A DNA stretch of 64,000 nucleotides, taken from the NCBI GenBank assembly GCA_907163375.1, contig CAJQUW010005303.1:124001-188000 (forward strand), given 5' to 3'. Positions 37,230 to 50,503 of the stretch are shown here, one piece after another. Origin of the DNA: Prostheceraeus crozeri (Eukaryota; Platyhelminthes; Polycladida; Euryleptidae). Under the pieces are notes generated by a model. The model saw only the letters and a program-made list of their open reading frames with translations, was not told the DNA's origin and ran no database searches. Made by a program: the position numbers and the translations under genes. Every line of letters begins with the position of its first letter. Position 1 is the stretch's first letter.

Positions 37230-37973
37230 GTCCGGGAGCTAGCGCGAAGATGTGCAGGGAACGAGGTAGTACATAAAACTTTCACATAGCATAGTACACC
37301 TCTAACCTACTGCAAAACTTCGCGTCTGCCGGATCAGATCATTTGCTTTTCAGAAATAGAGAGGATAACACAATCCTATGTATTTCCAGTGGTAAAATTG
37401 TGACATTTAAGGTGTTGACTCCATTTTTTCGAATTTTTACTCATAAAAGTTACACAAATTGGTATTTTGTTGAACTGGTTATTATAGAAATCATCTACAG
37501 ATCATGATCTTTCAAATGAATTATCATTCGGTGACAGAGGATGAAGTAAAGTGTACAAACAGACACTTTTTGTTAAAGTATATCAACAATTTTCCTGAAA
37601 TTTCTATGTTAAAATTTGCAGTTACACCAACGAAAAGTGTCTGTTTGTACACTTTACTTCATCCTCTGTCACTGAATGATAACTCATTTGAAAGATCATG
37701 ATCTGTAGATGATTTCTGTAATAACCAGTTCAACAAAATACCAATTTGTGTAACTTTTATGAGCAAAAATTCGAGGAAATGGAGTCAACACCTTTAATGT
37801 GACAATTTTACCACTGGAAATACATAGGATTGTGTTATCCTCTCTATTTCTGAAAAGCAAATGATCTGATCCGGCAGACGCGAAGTTTTGCAGTAGGTTA
37901 GAGGTGTACTATGCTATGTGAAAGTTTTATGTACTACCTCGTTCCCTGCACAACTTCGCGCTAGCTCCCGGAC
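37230..37973. mobile_element. Fold-back (long-TIR) element, copy 2, 744 bp
   Basis: Same length and sequence as 3511-4254 apart from scattered substitutions (for example AGCTAGCGCGAAGA for AGCCAGCGTGAAGT near the end, and ACACCAACG for GCACCAACG in the spacer). TA at both edges (37228-37229 and 37974-37975). Confidence 0.9.
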
Positions 37974-37975
37974 TA

Positions 37976-39524
37976 TTAGTGATTATACCTACAAAAAGAG
38001 TTTAATTCCTAAAATTTAATTTTAATACGAGAGTAAGAGTGTCCTCTACATTGATGATTATCAGAGAAAGCGAAGAAACTAAATGTGTGCAGTCTACTTA
38101 TCATCATTTGCACTAGATCAATTTTTTCGATCAGGCTTGAGAGATCCATGACGATTATCTATTAATTCTCATGCGATGATGAAAATCATCTCTCCAGCCA
38201 TTTATAGAAGAATATAATGCTTGCTTGTTTAAATTATTAATTGAATAGTATTCCTGATGAGGACTGATGAAGTACTTTAATCAGCAAATAAACAAATACA
38301 ATGCTTTTGTAGCCATTGGATTAAGTAGTTCTTAAAAGAACTCAATGGATCTTTCTAGTTGCAACGAATTGAAATTGATCAGCTTTGGCACAATTACTGG
38401 TAAAAATTCAAATCTTAAGATCTTATAACACTACTCATTCTTGCTGTCAGCTATCTGTACTACCATAGATTCCAAACACTGCAGCGAACACGCTCAAAAC
38501 AGGCGTCTATGTCGTCTGTACCGACTACAGATGCTGGTATTGGAAATATAATAGGACAGTGGTTATCATATGTTGAGGAAATTAAAAATGGATCTTATAA
38601 AACAATAGGAAGCCGATGGATAAAAATTGGAAAAGTGGAGGTAAATCATAGAACTACAATGATACTACTGCACCGACTACAAGTGAACTGAGACTATACA
38701 CGGTGGTTAATGGTAGTAGTGGACAAGTGGAAAGTGGATAATGGAGGTAAACAACAGATCTCTCTAGTATACACTCTACTATTCTGAAAACAATTGAACT
38801 ATGCACACTGTACCTAAGACCACACATGGAAAATACAATTTCTCCACTTGAATTTGTTATCGCCAGTTTCTTAATCCGCCTATAATACTTCATACAATTC
38901 AACATTTCTTCATTTGTCGTCATCCACAATGACATGATTAGAATTACAATACTTCGACCACTACTTCAGCTACCGATTAAGGGGTATAAAACATAATACT
39001 TCCTCTTTCAGTCATGAGCATGTACTCGTCTAGTTGTGTTTCGACCCTTGACCTGAACACTCAGACCCAGACGAGCGGAGTCGGAGTCCCACACATAGTG
39101 GCTGACTAAAGTGCTCAATAGGTAATGATATGTCTGTAAAGATGTGTCAAAAAGATAAGTCAGACATCATGCAAATGTTGCGTTTCCACATGTAAACTCA
39201 GGAAAGGCAGTGGCTATTTCACTGGATGAGCCTGTCCATTATTCTTCATTCTTCTATGCCGCGCCTCATGTTTCGTAGATTTAGAGGACTCCAAATAACT
39301 CAATATAACAAGAAATAAGCATCAGAGTGTGTCCTAAAAGGCTGATCTGTTTTTCTTCGTCTTCTAAGTTGTTTTGAAAAGCTTTGTGACCCTTGTAGCA
39401 AGGCAAACGCACTTCCCATCTTGAAGCGATTTTTTTATAGATAATTTATTTGCCTGTATTATTTATCTGCCCATGCAGCAATCAATGTCAACGGTTCAGC
39501 TGATCTGCATGTGCATTATAATTA
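37976..39524. other. No gene seen
   Basis: 38500-38760 has loosely repeated GAAGTAAA/TGGATAA/GTGGA text; otherwise featureless. Confidence 0.45.
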
Positions 39525-39526
39525 TA

Positions 39527-40246
39527 GTCCGGCAGCCAAAACGAGCTTCTGCAAGGAACGAGGCCGAAAGTGAGACTTTCACAGAATGATGTACACCCTA
39601 TGCCTACTACGAATCGGCACGTCTGCCGAGTTCTAGTGAGTTCCTCTTCTTGTCAGACAAAATCAAAGAAAAACACATGTACATGTAAATCCAATGGGAC
39701 GCAGTTGCAGTTTTTGGCTAAAATGAAATTTTGTGTGTTTTCTCCGATTAAACGAAACGCACTGAGCCCAGAGTCATAATTTTTGACATGAAATGTCTTC
39801 AGGTCATTTCCTATGATGTACGTGTGCTTTTATCATGCATCTAATCGGCAATGTATGTGAGAATGTGGTTGAATGTGGATGAAGTTGCTCAAAATGTTTG
39901 TGTTTGCCGACATTAAGAGACTCGCCAAATCTAAATGTGTTGAGTTTTATGGGCAGGGGTGCACGAAAATGGAATGAAATAACCTGAAGACATTCCATGC
40001 CAAAAATTATGACTCTGGTCTTAGTACTTTTCGTTTAATTAGAGAAAACATGCAAAATTTCATTTTAGCCAAAAATGCGTCCTATTGGAACAACATATGC
40101 TTTTCTTTGATCCTGTCTGACAGGAAGAGGAACTCCTTAGAACCCGGCAGACGTACCGATTCGAAGTAGGCATGGGGTATACGTCATTCTGTGAAAGTCT
40201 CACTTTCGGCCTGGTTCCCTGCATAAACTCGTTCTGGCTGCCGGAC
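39527..40246. mobile_element. Related fold-back element, 720 bp
   Basis: Ends GTCCGGCAGCC and complement, TA on both sides. Arms of roughly 280 bp face each other. The outer part shares a pattern with the 744-bp copies (ACGAGG, CACCCTA..CCTACTAC, CGTCTGCCG), but the inner sequence differs, so it is a sister subfamily. Confidence 0.85.
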
Positions 40247-40248
40247 TA

Positions 40249-41529
40249 TTAGTTGCAAGACCAAAATTGTATCAGACCAGGCGAAGTAATGACCATTCCC
40301 ATCTGCAATCTGCACATAGAGCGCACTGGAGTTTTCATTTTTAGATTCTTCCGAAGTTCGAGTGCGCCAGATTTATGATGTTTTATAGGATACCTGAAAA
40401 AATTGCGCCGAAGACGAGGCTAGGCGCACCGAAGCCAGGGCCATAGCTGAGCGCGCCAGATTCAACGTTACCTACGCAGCAGACGTGTGATCTATTTCTA
40501 GAATTTCAGAAACCAAGTACGCGCCAGTGCGCCAAAGCCGGCCACAATAAGTTAGGTGCACCCCTGTTCAGATTACAGCTCGGTGGTCACTGCCATTTAA
40601 AAAATCCCAATTAGGTGCTTGCCCACCCTAAAGCGCGAGTTGCAGATAGGATTGGTTTTTAACAACTTTCTCGCATCTCTATTCCTTTGCAAATTTATAA
40701 TCGGGGCCTATTTCACATTTTGTTGATCAGATAATAACAAGAGTGAGTAGCAAGCTAGGAAGTAACTACAATCAAGCCTCAGAAACGACGTTGGGCCCCG
40801 TTATTTCTACTCAAATGAAATAACTGATAACTTAGCTTAAATGAATAATGACAATAACTTAAAAATTAATTTTCTACTCAATGTTATTTGATCTAAAATA
40901 TTTAATTTTTCTTCAAAATCTTGCTTAGCACTCCTTGGCGTGCTATTCCAACAATTAGGCCTATATGAGATTGCCATCTATCAGCATCATGTCGGTCTTC
41001 ATGCATCTGGAGTTCGAATCTCCAGTCTCAGTGTAACAGAGATTTCGGAAGATGCAAAAGCTGACAGACTTAGCTATCATCAAAACATGTATACATGTGT
41101 CATCAATGCTTTCATGACCAATTAACAAATCTTGAGGTTTCATTTGTAGTGGTCATATATGTTGTCAGCAATATGTTGTGGTCAATATATGACAGTCCGT
41201 GATTTTGTCGTAGATGTGTTCAGTGTTTCACAGAATTTTGAAAGTATAAGTTGGTCTTTAAAAATTTATACAACACCTTGCTTTTGAAAGACAAACGCAC
41301 GCTTAAATCGTTGCTTAACAGCAGCTATTTGCTGCACTGATGTCCAAGTGGGCGAATATGGAATACCAAAGAAAATTATATTCTTGCGATTGATCACTAT
41401 CATATACATGTATGCCTGCAGAAACAAGCTGAAATTTAATATTGCCATTTTGGTTGGACTTATTCCCCGCTTGTCGCTTTTTAGATCGAGAGTCAGCGTT
41501 TGCATCAGAACTCCTGTATCACCGGAGTG
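40249..41529. other. No gene seen
   Basis: 40370-40560 is locally richer in GC with repeated GCGCC and GCGCAC words; no ORF follows it. Confidence 0.45.
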
Positions 41530-42142
41530 ACACAAACAAATTATTTATGCTCTTGCATAGCTGTCACTGTCTTAATGTCAACTTTCTCCGTCAAACAAAA
41601 GTACAGAGACAACAGTGCATGCAAAGCTTGTAATAGTTGATGGAATGAAGCGTGATAGTGAAAAAAAGGATTGTCTTTTCACTCGGCGATTTAGTGGAGA
41701 AGACAAGCCTTCCTAGCCTCGATCACACCTACGCACCAAAGGTCACATCAGAGACAAAAATTAAATGCTAATTTTTTTTAAGAACATAACCTCTTACCCA
41801 AGCGTTAATCTTGTGTGATGGCTCCTCCAAAGCGCATATTAAAATCGGAAGTGTACTTATATTTTTTGAAGAAGGATGGGGACAGACGAGACGAACCGTG
41901 TGAAGCACACATCAACAAGATGGGAGGAGCCGAGTCGCATGCATCCAACTTAATAAAGCGACATTTGATACACTTTCATCGGCAATGATTGATAACTGAT
42001 GCAGCAATGATCACTGAAGATTGTCTCAGGAAAGTCTACAATGATCTATGATGTAAGTTGCCAGTTTTTTCAAAAAAATAGGCTATATATACTTGCCACC
42101 CGGAGTCGGAGTCCTATCAAAATGATAGGACTCCGCATCTCT
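41530..42142 (+). mobile_element. hAT-type element with BED-finger remnant, copy 2
   Basis: Collinear with 25915-26534: same AACTTTCTCCGTCAAACAAA, the same BED-finger half with one extra codon (SNLIKRH), and the same right end (GGAGTCGGAGTCCTATCA then GACTCCGCATCTCTG). The left terminal repeat is missing or diverged. Confidence 0.8.
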
Positions 42143-44271
42143 GCTCCATATACAACACACAGAAAAAACAGAATCAGTATGATTTTAATCAAATTTATAT
42201 CTAAAGCAACACATGTAAGTCACATCTACTAACAAAGTTATAAAATGCCTATACGCCATGTTCAATAATCTAGACGTAGGTTAGTCTAGACAACCAAAAA
42301 ATATTGTGTTAATTTGTTGATTAGTCGCATTCAGTTAATACAAGTACACTTGGGTGAGATATTTACACATGTGCATTGAAAAAAGGGCTTTGATGATGTA
42401 GGCTTTCTTCCGTGAAATCATATTTCAGATTTTAATGCTTGCATTGTGAGACATATCTATGTGGACATGAAATGCATAAAAAGTTCTGATCCTTGAATCA
42501 TTTCTTGCTCTAATCATCTTTAGAACCAGCAAACCCAGTCAAAATCATCTTTAAAAACGACCAAGTCTGTTAAGTTGAAGCTTGAGTTTTAGGCATTTTT
42601 GACTTAGCAAACTTTAGCTTATTCTAGGATCACTAAAACATGAAAATCTTCATCTAAAATTGAGTCAGAAATTGACTAGAATCACAAACTAATTAACTGC
42701 GATTTTAATTCAACTTAAAACAAGCTGAAGGGCAGTCGGACCAAATTAGAGATAGTTGAACCTGAGATTTTTATCTATTAATTGGATAGGGAGTTCGATA
42801 GCTTTTATGTGATGCATTCAGAAAGTGAAGAGAACCGAGCTGCTCTAGGTCATCTAACGCTTGATTTTCCAAGTAATTAAATACCTTCAGTGTTCAACTG
42901 CAGTAATGGCATGTTTCTTGTATTTGACGTATATTTGTAATACGCATAGCAATACTATAGCTGACCTTAGAAGTAGACGTACTTTAGATAGTTCAAGTTC
43001 ATTATAGATCATTTTAGACCACGAAATCTCAATAACCGCGATCTCAGAAAATCGGAATCTCATAGCGAGTACTCCGTTAAAGAATACCAGTACTCCGTAC
43101 CCTTCGTTTGCCCATCTTGCTACGATGCATCGTAGCATGCGTGGGTCCCGAGTTCCGCCCAGTGACATCGTAGCATCTCAGAGAGGAAAAGAGAGGGAGT
43201 ACTGTTTTGTTTGAGAAACTCTTCATTGATGTTTTGGGTGCCGAGTAGGGCCTATGTGCATTTAAAAAGAATCTATTAAAACCCCAACGTTTCGTGCACC
43301 AATGACCTGGCTATTTAGTCATTTTAACTTTCACCATTTTTTGTTCCATATCTTTAATATTTCTGTCTTGATCTGGTTTTAAAACATCCCATTAACAGCT
43401 ATCATAGAGACACACGGGATACACATGATGAGGACCATTTGCAAGTTTTGGCAAAATTAAATTAAAAATAGGCCCATATAAGTCAGATTGTTTAGTGCTC
43501 ATAGAATTTTCCTACTTCATAAAATTTGCATTAAATTGCAAAACATGGATCATACTTTCAAGATTTTGAAGTTTTTATACACCATCATAGGACAAAAGAG
43601 AACGGGAGCGGAATTACATTTCGGCTATACTTTAACATATGACATGGTGCAACGTTTTACAATTTTCAGTGCACCGAACGGTTTATCGGTGATAGAAGGT
43701 GCGGGTAGCGCTTAGCCTTAAAATGAATCATTCTAAAAAATTACACGCACTAGGCCTATAATAGAAATAAAATTGCATAATCAGTTTAGAATTATGGTTG
43801 ACTATTGAGATGAAAACTCTCTCCATCATGAATTGGCATGAACAGGCAATGAAATATAACTGCACATATACAATTACATACAAGCCTGTGATTGTTGTTT
43901 GCAGTACTGGACATGATTTAGTATGGCTTCGGAAATCCAGGGTGATAGCGAAATATTTCCCGGTTCTGATTTTTTATTTGGGTGGCAATCCTGAATTCAT
44001 ATCATTTTATTCGACATTTTTTTTCAATAGTATTCTGGTTACCTTTGGTCCATATAAAATTTGTTCACTTGCATGCTACAAAGATACTGCATCAGACAAT
44101 AACAGTGAACCTCCTGTCTAGTGTGAGGTGTTCTGCTTTTCAGAAAACTAAGTTTTGCTTGACATGAATTTGCAAGCACACTCTGACAAGCGGGAAAGTG
44201 ACAGTAAATCGTCGTAGTGGTTGAATGCTTTCATTTTCAGAGACAAAACACGTTTCTGAAGTTGGCCGAAC
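42143..44271. other. No gene seen
   Basis: Short ORFs; a small palindrome CTACGATGCATCGTAG is at about 43119-43134. A 107-codon ORF (43798-44121) has no motif. Confidence 0.45.
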
Positions 44272-44460
44272 TTTTTTTACGTCACTACTCCCTATACATG
44301 GGGCTTGGATGGTGCCGCTGACATAGTCAGACTTATAGAGCGTTGTAGTACTTTAGTCCGGATGCCCTTCCTGCCGACTTCCAGTGACACCTTCGGGGCT
44401 CGACCCCTGGACCAAAAATCACTAGGCCAAGCATTTAACCACTCTGTCACGGAGACCACT
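44272..44460 (-). repeat. tRNA-derived SINE
   Basis: On the minus strand it starts GGTCTCCGTGACAGAGTGGTT, which has an A-box-like stretch, followed by a B-box-like GGGGTCGAGCCCC. It continues with GGCAGGAAGGGCATCCGG, a tail motif shared with LINE-derived SINE 3' ends, and ends near a short A run (GTAAAAAAAG). Confidence 0.7.
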
Positions 44461-46429
44461 ACGCCGAGGAATTTCAGATAATCATAAAAACTCAAAAAAG
44501 TGGTCAAATGAGTGGCAGTGGTTATTACACCGGAGGGACCGGTAAAAATTGCCTCATAAATATAAATAATCCACAGCAAATAATGAAGCGGCCAAATGAT
44601 TTTTCATAACTGGGTGTTTCGGAGTAGATCGTATCTAGAAAATGAGAAAATGAATTTGATTCGCATGAGAATTCATCAACTTTCCAAGAAGAACCAAAAT
44701 GGAAGAAGCATGACCAAAAAAGTTAAAGCAAGAAAATGCAACATGTCAATATACCGGCAATCTGCAATCTTTGTAATCCGACATGTTTATCTTGCTATAT
44801 TTCTGATTGCAGTAGCCACGTCAGTCACGTAATATTCGGAGGATAGTTGCTCCTAAAAGAAACTTGGCAATTATGCGAGCAAGATAGAACACAAAAAAAC
44901 TACCGGTGTCCGATTTAGTCATACATAATCAGTGTCTTATGGATTATTTTAAAGAATTGGTTAATTCGCAATTCCAAGAACTGTCGGACTTGAATTAGCG
45001 AAAAACCAATGTACTGACTTAAAACAAAGACCTGAATTAAAGCCTCTCTTGGTCGACCAAATGATCTTGCCACGAATTTCAATGAAGCGGATAGGAGCTG
45101 TCCGGGTACTTCTATTTCCCCCCCCCACATTTTTCAAGTTTTCCAAAATCATTAAATTTCATCAAACTTAGTCACATTGGGTATAGAATAGACTTGAAAT
45201 GTCACTGAGTGACACTACAACACGACTTTGAAGACTTACTTGAACCCTGGGAGGAAGGATTGGTGCCTTGGATAGTCAGTTAGGATACAAGGTACAGCTG
45301 TGATTATGAACTTCGTGTGATTGTTGACTGCAAACAAATGACGAGCAGTTGTCTAATTCTGAGGCTGTAAATGTTCTAAAAGTCAGATAAGAGGAGTTTT
45401 ACATACTAAACGCCATAGACATCTATGCTCAACGCTATCCCACATCAGTGAGAACAGGTAGGACCAGGAGAAGATTATTGACGATGCAACACTTCCGGGA
45501 GTCAGCAACAGAAATGTGAGGGGGGGAAGAAGTAGAAGTACCGCTGTCCGGTCTAGAGATAGTTGTTGATGCTGTATGTCCATGGATGTGGTCATGATGT
45601 GCATTATTTCATGGATCATGCGACTCTGTTCGACCGTTATCATAGGCCATCGGCAAGCAGTCCTGAAAGCATTGAAGAGTTACGTTAAAAATGTTCAGAC
45701 TGCTTTATTGCAGGCACTTCGAAGAACCAATCGGTGTTTTGAAGAAATTTCGCTTCATCCAGGTGCGCTAAGTTTATTGTTAGTCAAATATCACATCTTA
45801 AAAGTAATTTGTTTAATCTTTGTAGTTGAATAATGACCTGCACTTAAGTTTTATTGAAAATTTCGTGTAAATTTAGTAAGGCTGTTACGATCGTAATTAC
45901 TATATAGCATTACATCTATTATTAAAGTTATTGAATACATTTTTAGCAAGCGCCGGTCAATCATCCCAAGAATTTGACGGTCTATCTTCAACTAAGAAGC
46001 GACTAGTCGCCCTGAAACTACTTGGATTTCAGCTAAAATTTTCGAGAAATGGAGCTCATAACTGTGACAGATTACATTTTAAAATCTACGATTAAATTCT
46101 CACATTTGCGCTTAGAATCACTCTGGCATTTAAACTAAGCATGCTAGCATTATGAAACCTAACCAGCAAGTGTCTATTGTCAGCAGCACCGGTAATGTCC
46201 CATGTTACATTTTTACTTAAACTGAGGCACAGCAGAAAGTCTGTGAATGATTGTAAATTTTCTCAGTTTGACTTATTTTACGTTTTCCAGATTACGAATA
46301 GTTGTATTTGCACTTTTGGTGTAGTTGCAGTAATCATCTTGAAGACATGAATCACGAAAATGGCAGTTCTCAATGTCTAAATTTTTTATATAAAATTTCT
46401 ACACGGACGTAGTAGATGCCGATTATCTG
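44461..46429. other. No supported gene
   Basis: An 85-codon ORF (45576-45833) contains an amphipathic-looking stretch (AVLKALKSYVKNVQTALLQA) followed by CAG|gtgcgc, a possible splice donor. It might be an isolated exon, but no family was recognised. Confidence 0.3.
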
Positions 46430-46508
46430 GCGGATGTAGGGCACATTGATAGAGATTTGGGTTTGGACCACTTTTTGAGTTTTAGCAAGCTAACCGCACA
46501 TATTCAAG

Positions 46509-46740
46509 ATGAAGGAGTTGAGGAAAATATGCAATTTTACTGGAATTGGAGATGTTGAGAGGGATGGATAGACTGGAAGTTGCGTTGGAGTTTGACGGGA
46601 TGAAGGACAAGGAACCTCAGACGTTGACAAATTGATTAGATGGACCAGGGCATGACACGTGGAAAAATTCAACCGATGTCGAGGAAAGAGACGCGAATGA
46701 GATAACGATAGTATGCGAGAAGCTTTGGTATGCGTAGAGT
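46509..46740 (+). pseudogene. gag-like relic of the LTR retrotransposon
   Basis: ATG at 46509 opens MKELRKICNFTGIGDVER; after a one-base shift it continues MDRLEVALEFDGMKDKEPQT, a stop, then LDGPGHDTWKNSTDVEERDA. This resembles the 'f.G.gdv..W.drle.al' start of retrotransposon Gag proteins. It is broken by a frameshift and two stops. Confidence 0.6.
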
Positions 46741-47081
46741 TGACGTTGGGTCAGAAAGCAAACATTGGAGAATCTAGGCCTATCGACTGTAGGTGTCCAA
46801 ATAAAAAGTGTCAGTTGCTGTGCTGGCGGTGCTGGTGATCTTTCGGAATGCGTTACAGGATTAATGTTGCTGTAGGCGCTTCTTATTTACGTGCCAATCG
46901 TTGTTTTGTTCTTTGGGAATGATCTCTCCTATACACAGTGCTTTATGTGGCAAAACTAATCAGCCCTTCGTGTGTGGATTCATTGATGTACAAATTAGTA
47001 AGGAAGCTGCCCCTGAGGGTGGATATATTAGGGCACAAAGTCGACGTGCAGATACTAATCGCTAGCCGAAAACCATGAGAT

Positions 47082-47205
47082 GGAGCGGTTGTCACCGTCC
47101 TGGTCATCAAAAAAAATTGCAGAGTTGTCTGTCATAAGTGTGGTCAACGTGGACACATGAAGTACAAGCAGCGGAACCGGTGCCATAACTGCTGTTCCTT
47201 TAAAC
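47082..47205 (+). pseudogene. Tandem zinc-knuckle region
   Basis: Two frames give CHRPGHQKK...C and CHKCGQRGHMKYK. The second is a CX2CX4H knuckle whose fourth ligand position is Gln. Zinc knuckles here fit the nucleocapsid position between gag and protease. Confidence 0.65.
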
Positions 47206-47290
47206 TTCGGACAGGGGCAACACCAAGTTCAGTTGTCCCCATAAACACATCAACTGCTCTACAGCAGCGACCTGCTCAACAGCAATAGTT

Positions 47291-47581
47291 GTGAAAGGAG
47301 TGTTTAAGGAAATGGTAATTGGGAAGGTGATAATAGATTCTGGTTGCAGTATCACATTGATTTCTTCAAATTTGGTGTTCAATCGGAAATTATCCCCTGA
47401 AATTTTTTGTCTCGAGATTATGAACCGTCAAGACTCAAGGAAGTGTTTTTTAAGAATGTTGCTGTTTGTAGATGTAATGACATTGGACCAATTGTCTGAG
47501 CTGCCGATGGGCATGGAGATGATCGTAGGCTTGGATGCTATTCGCAGTGCCTCCTATGGCAGTCAGGCAGGAGAAGGGTGA
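47291..47581 (+). pseudogene. Retropepsin-like protease and linker relic
   Basis: 96 residues with GKVIIDSGCSITLISSNLV, the aspartic-protease active-site motif (DSG, here in place of DTG), ending in MGMEMIVGLDAIRSAS, the usual Gly-Leu-Asp turn before reverse transcriptase. Confidence 0.75.
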
Positions 47582-47585
47582 TTCT

Positions 47586-48016
47586 GTGAAGGTCCGTCCA
47601 TTGCTAGATTTCCGGTTTTTAAACGACTATAATTCCCAGTCACCATGGTTATTCCACGCCATCTTCTAACGACCACTTAAGAGAACGGAGGAAACTCGGA
47701 CCAAACTGGTTATGGTTGACCTAAAGAAGGCGCATCTTCAAGTGAAAGTTGATCAGTCCTTGTGAGGTATCAGGGTGTCCGTTGGAGAAACAGTATGTTC
47801 GTTTTAACTCGACTGGGATTCGGCTTGAACATTGCACCTAAGGTGATGACACGAATTGTCGAAAAAAATGTTCTCGAGCAAGACGAGGAGGCCAAATCGG
47901 CGGCCACTAGCTATATAGACGATATTTACGCAAATGAAAGCGAGGCTGATGTCGAACGGGTAGTAGCCCAATTGAAAAAGTTTGTTTTAATTACAGATCC
48001 GACTAGGAACGGCTAG
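47586..48016 (+). pseudogene. Reverse transcriptase relic
   Basis: VKVRPLLDFRFLNDY is followed by MVDLKKAHLQVKVDQS (motif A with its Asp). A second frame (47762-48016) has LTRLGFGLNIAPKVM and SYIDDIYANE (motif C, YIDD). Both catalytic Asp sites are present, but in different frames with a stop between. Confidence 0.8.
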
Positions 48017-48477
48017 GAAATCCAGAAGTTGTGAGAGTACTTGGGCTGAAAGTTGAATTTGAGATGGAAGCGTGATACTCAAAATATTCACACTCTTGCC
48101 CTTTCGGAATTGTTAATTCATCGCAGGATTGACATTCTGCGTGAAATTCGTATCCAGGAAGGATTAAAAGTCGATGTCTAGCTTGTGAGATCCGAAGAGA
48201 ACATATCATATAAACTTAACTTGCGTTCCGAGAAAGTGGTGTTCGTCAACAAAGAAAGATACTATCGATGCTTACGTTGCCAGTCAATTGTCAAGTGTTT
48301 CAATTGGCGATGAAGTAATGAAGCTTTCGTGTTGAAAATGGAAAACATGAAAATCATTTTGGCGTCTATAGAACTCTTTCGTTGGCAAGGTTGAAATGTG
48401 GTAATGCGGTCACCAACGATGATGTTGAATCTGTGCAAGTCTAAATCCACATTATCGGAAAGGATTTCTATCCTCCA

Positions 48478-48870
48478 ATGAAGTATGGAAAAATTGTTCT
48501 CAGACATGACACATGTTGGAAGAAAATTGTACCTTACATTATTGATTTGGGATCTTGGTTCTGTATTTGGCGTCAGTTAAGAACTGGAACAGCCTGTGAA
48601 GTTTCCTCTCTCTTCAATCAAGTAATCGCTGAGTTTGGACCTCCTTCAGTGCTTCTTGCTGATAAGCTAGTAACCGTGCTGATTGCTGGTTTATCGAAGT
48701 GTTGGATTTAAGAATTTGATGACTTCACAACAGCATGACTACACATATGAGTTGAGCAAGAGTTTTCTTGTGCATGCCGACCTTGTGGCAATGGTATAAG
48801 TGAGAGAAACCACAAAACAATTAAGACAATGTTAGCACGCTCCAGAAATACCGCTCCTATCTATTGAACA
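48478..48870 (+). pseudogene. Integrase core relic
   Basis: YIIDLGSWFCIWRQL and FNQVIAEFGPPSVLLADK (second catalytic Asp region) lie in 48478-48711. CRPCGNGISERNHKTIKTM with the catalytic Glu follows near 48775-48850 after a frame break. This is the D,D-35-E integrase order. Confidence 0.75.
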
Positions 48871-49185
48871 ATGTATATTTTGGTACAACTCAACCAGCAG
48901 TTATGGATGATTGCTATGAACGAGCATGTCATTTTTCGTTCTTTCGTCTTTTGTATGTTCTCTGTTGTTTAATAGATATTCTGTGATCAGTTCGTGACAT
49001 TGATATCTGACTGGCATGTGACTAGAGATATGCGACTTGTACGATTCTGACTGTAGTTTTTCTATGTTTTAAAAGTGCGTCAACTTAGCAATTCAGGCTC
49101 AGTTACTTTCGGTATTGTGAACCTAGCGGACGTGGGACATATTAATAAACATTCGGGTCTGGATCACTTTTGGAGTTCTAACAAA

Positions 49186-50503
49186 TGAAATATGCCCCCT
49201 CTGATCATTTAGAAACTGAGAAGCTTCACAATGAATTATCCACAGGATATGACGAACAGGTAGATGAATGTAGATATTTTGGAATTTAGCTCAAATAGCT
49301 GAAGAACTCTGAAAATTGCAATTTTCCGACACAAACAGACATAGTTAGCTCGTTACAAGGAACTCCGATTTTGTCTGGCACATGAAGTCGGCGCATTTCA
49401 GAAGATGTGACGGAATATCTGAAGACTATTAGCCTCTGCAGTTTCTAGATCTTGTTGATTGTGATATATGGCCAAGATTGTGGTGTCTTTGAGAATGGCT
49501 TGGTATCCAATTTTGATTTCTGTGTGGTTGTGCATGTGTTGTTTGTAGGCACCATTTTATATCCTGCATGTTGTTGCAGCACTTTTGCTGTTTGCTTCTT
49601 CTGTTGACTTTATTCATGCCTATCACACAACTTTTTCCTGTTACAGTGTATTGTGTTATTAAAATTTTATATGAATTATCTGTGAATAGTTTGATCTGAA
49701 CAAGCTACTTTTCCTGAAGATGGATGATGTTTTCATCCCAAACTGCAGTCACCATTTTGTTAAAATGGTTCTCGAAAATTGTATTTTAGTTTTAAATCAA
49801 AATGTAAAATTGATCTATAGAGAACTTGGGAAAAATGTTTTAAATTATCAAAAATTGATCGCGACTCACTTTTTCGTCACTTTTTTTTACAAATAATGTA
49901 CTACCAAAATTTACCAAATTTAAACTTCATGATTCTGCAGGACGAAATGCGGAAGACACGGCAGTTTTGCGTCGTCATTTGATGGAACGCCAAATTGAAG
50001 TACACCTAACTCAAAAAGGGAGATATTTAAATCTTTAGGAATAATTCTTCTTCAACTACTGAGAGAAGCTTCAAAATTTATGTTCGTGGTGTTGTTAGTT
50101 TTCATGCTCAACATAAATGAGAAAGCAATCGAATCGAAGAAGCTCTGTCAATTGTTTAAGCTCAAGACTCGAGAACATGTGTGGAAAGATATTAAAAAAA
50201 GAAAATCAGAGACTCCTCATACACTCTTTCAGCTGATGAATATATAATTTAGATGATACGCTAATTAACCACTAAAAGAAGCAAACTACTCTCTTGAGAA
50301 GAAGCACAATCATTTATTGAAACAAATCGAAACGGAGAAGCTTCTATTATCAATCGAAGAGTTTAAGGCCGATTTAATGTCATTTGATTTGACTGAAAGC
50401 AGTGATCGAGCCCGTGATGCTCTTATCAAAAGAAGATAGAAAAAGGTGGAAATTTTGTGATTCTGGATGCTGATCCATTTAATCAGAAAATTTATGCAAA
50501 TGC
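49186..50503. other. No gene seen
   Basis: 49920-50230 contains broken reading frames with charged text, but no recognisable motif. Confidence 0.4.

Larger units (their letters stand above)
46430..49185 (+). mobile_element. Degraded LTR retrotransposon
   Basis: In order: gag-like text, zinc knuckles, an aspartic protease, reverse transcriptase and integrase (entered separately). Related sequence occurs outside both ends: 46432-46490 (GGACCACTTTTTGAGTT) and 49128-49182 (GGATCACTTTTGGAGTT), likely ends of diverged LTRs; their outer limits are not visible. Many stops and frameshifts. Confidence 0.75.

Noticed and set aside
45576-45833. Possible isolated exon (AVLKALKSYVKNVQTALLQA)
   Set aside because: A donor-like site follows, but no partner exon or recognisable family; not called as a gene.
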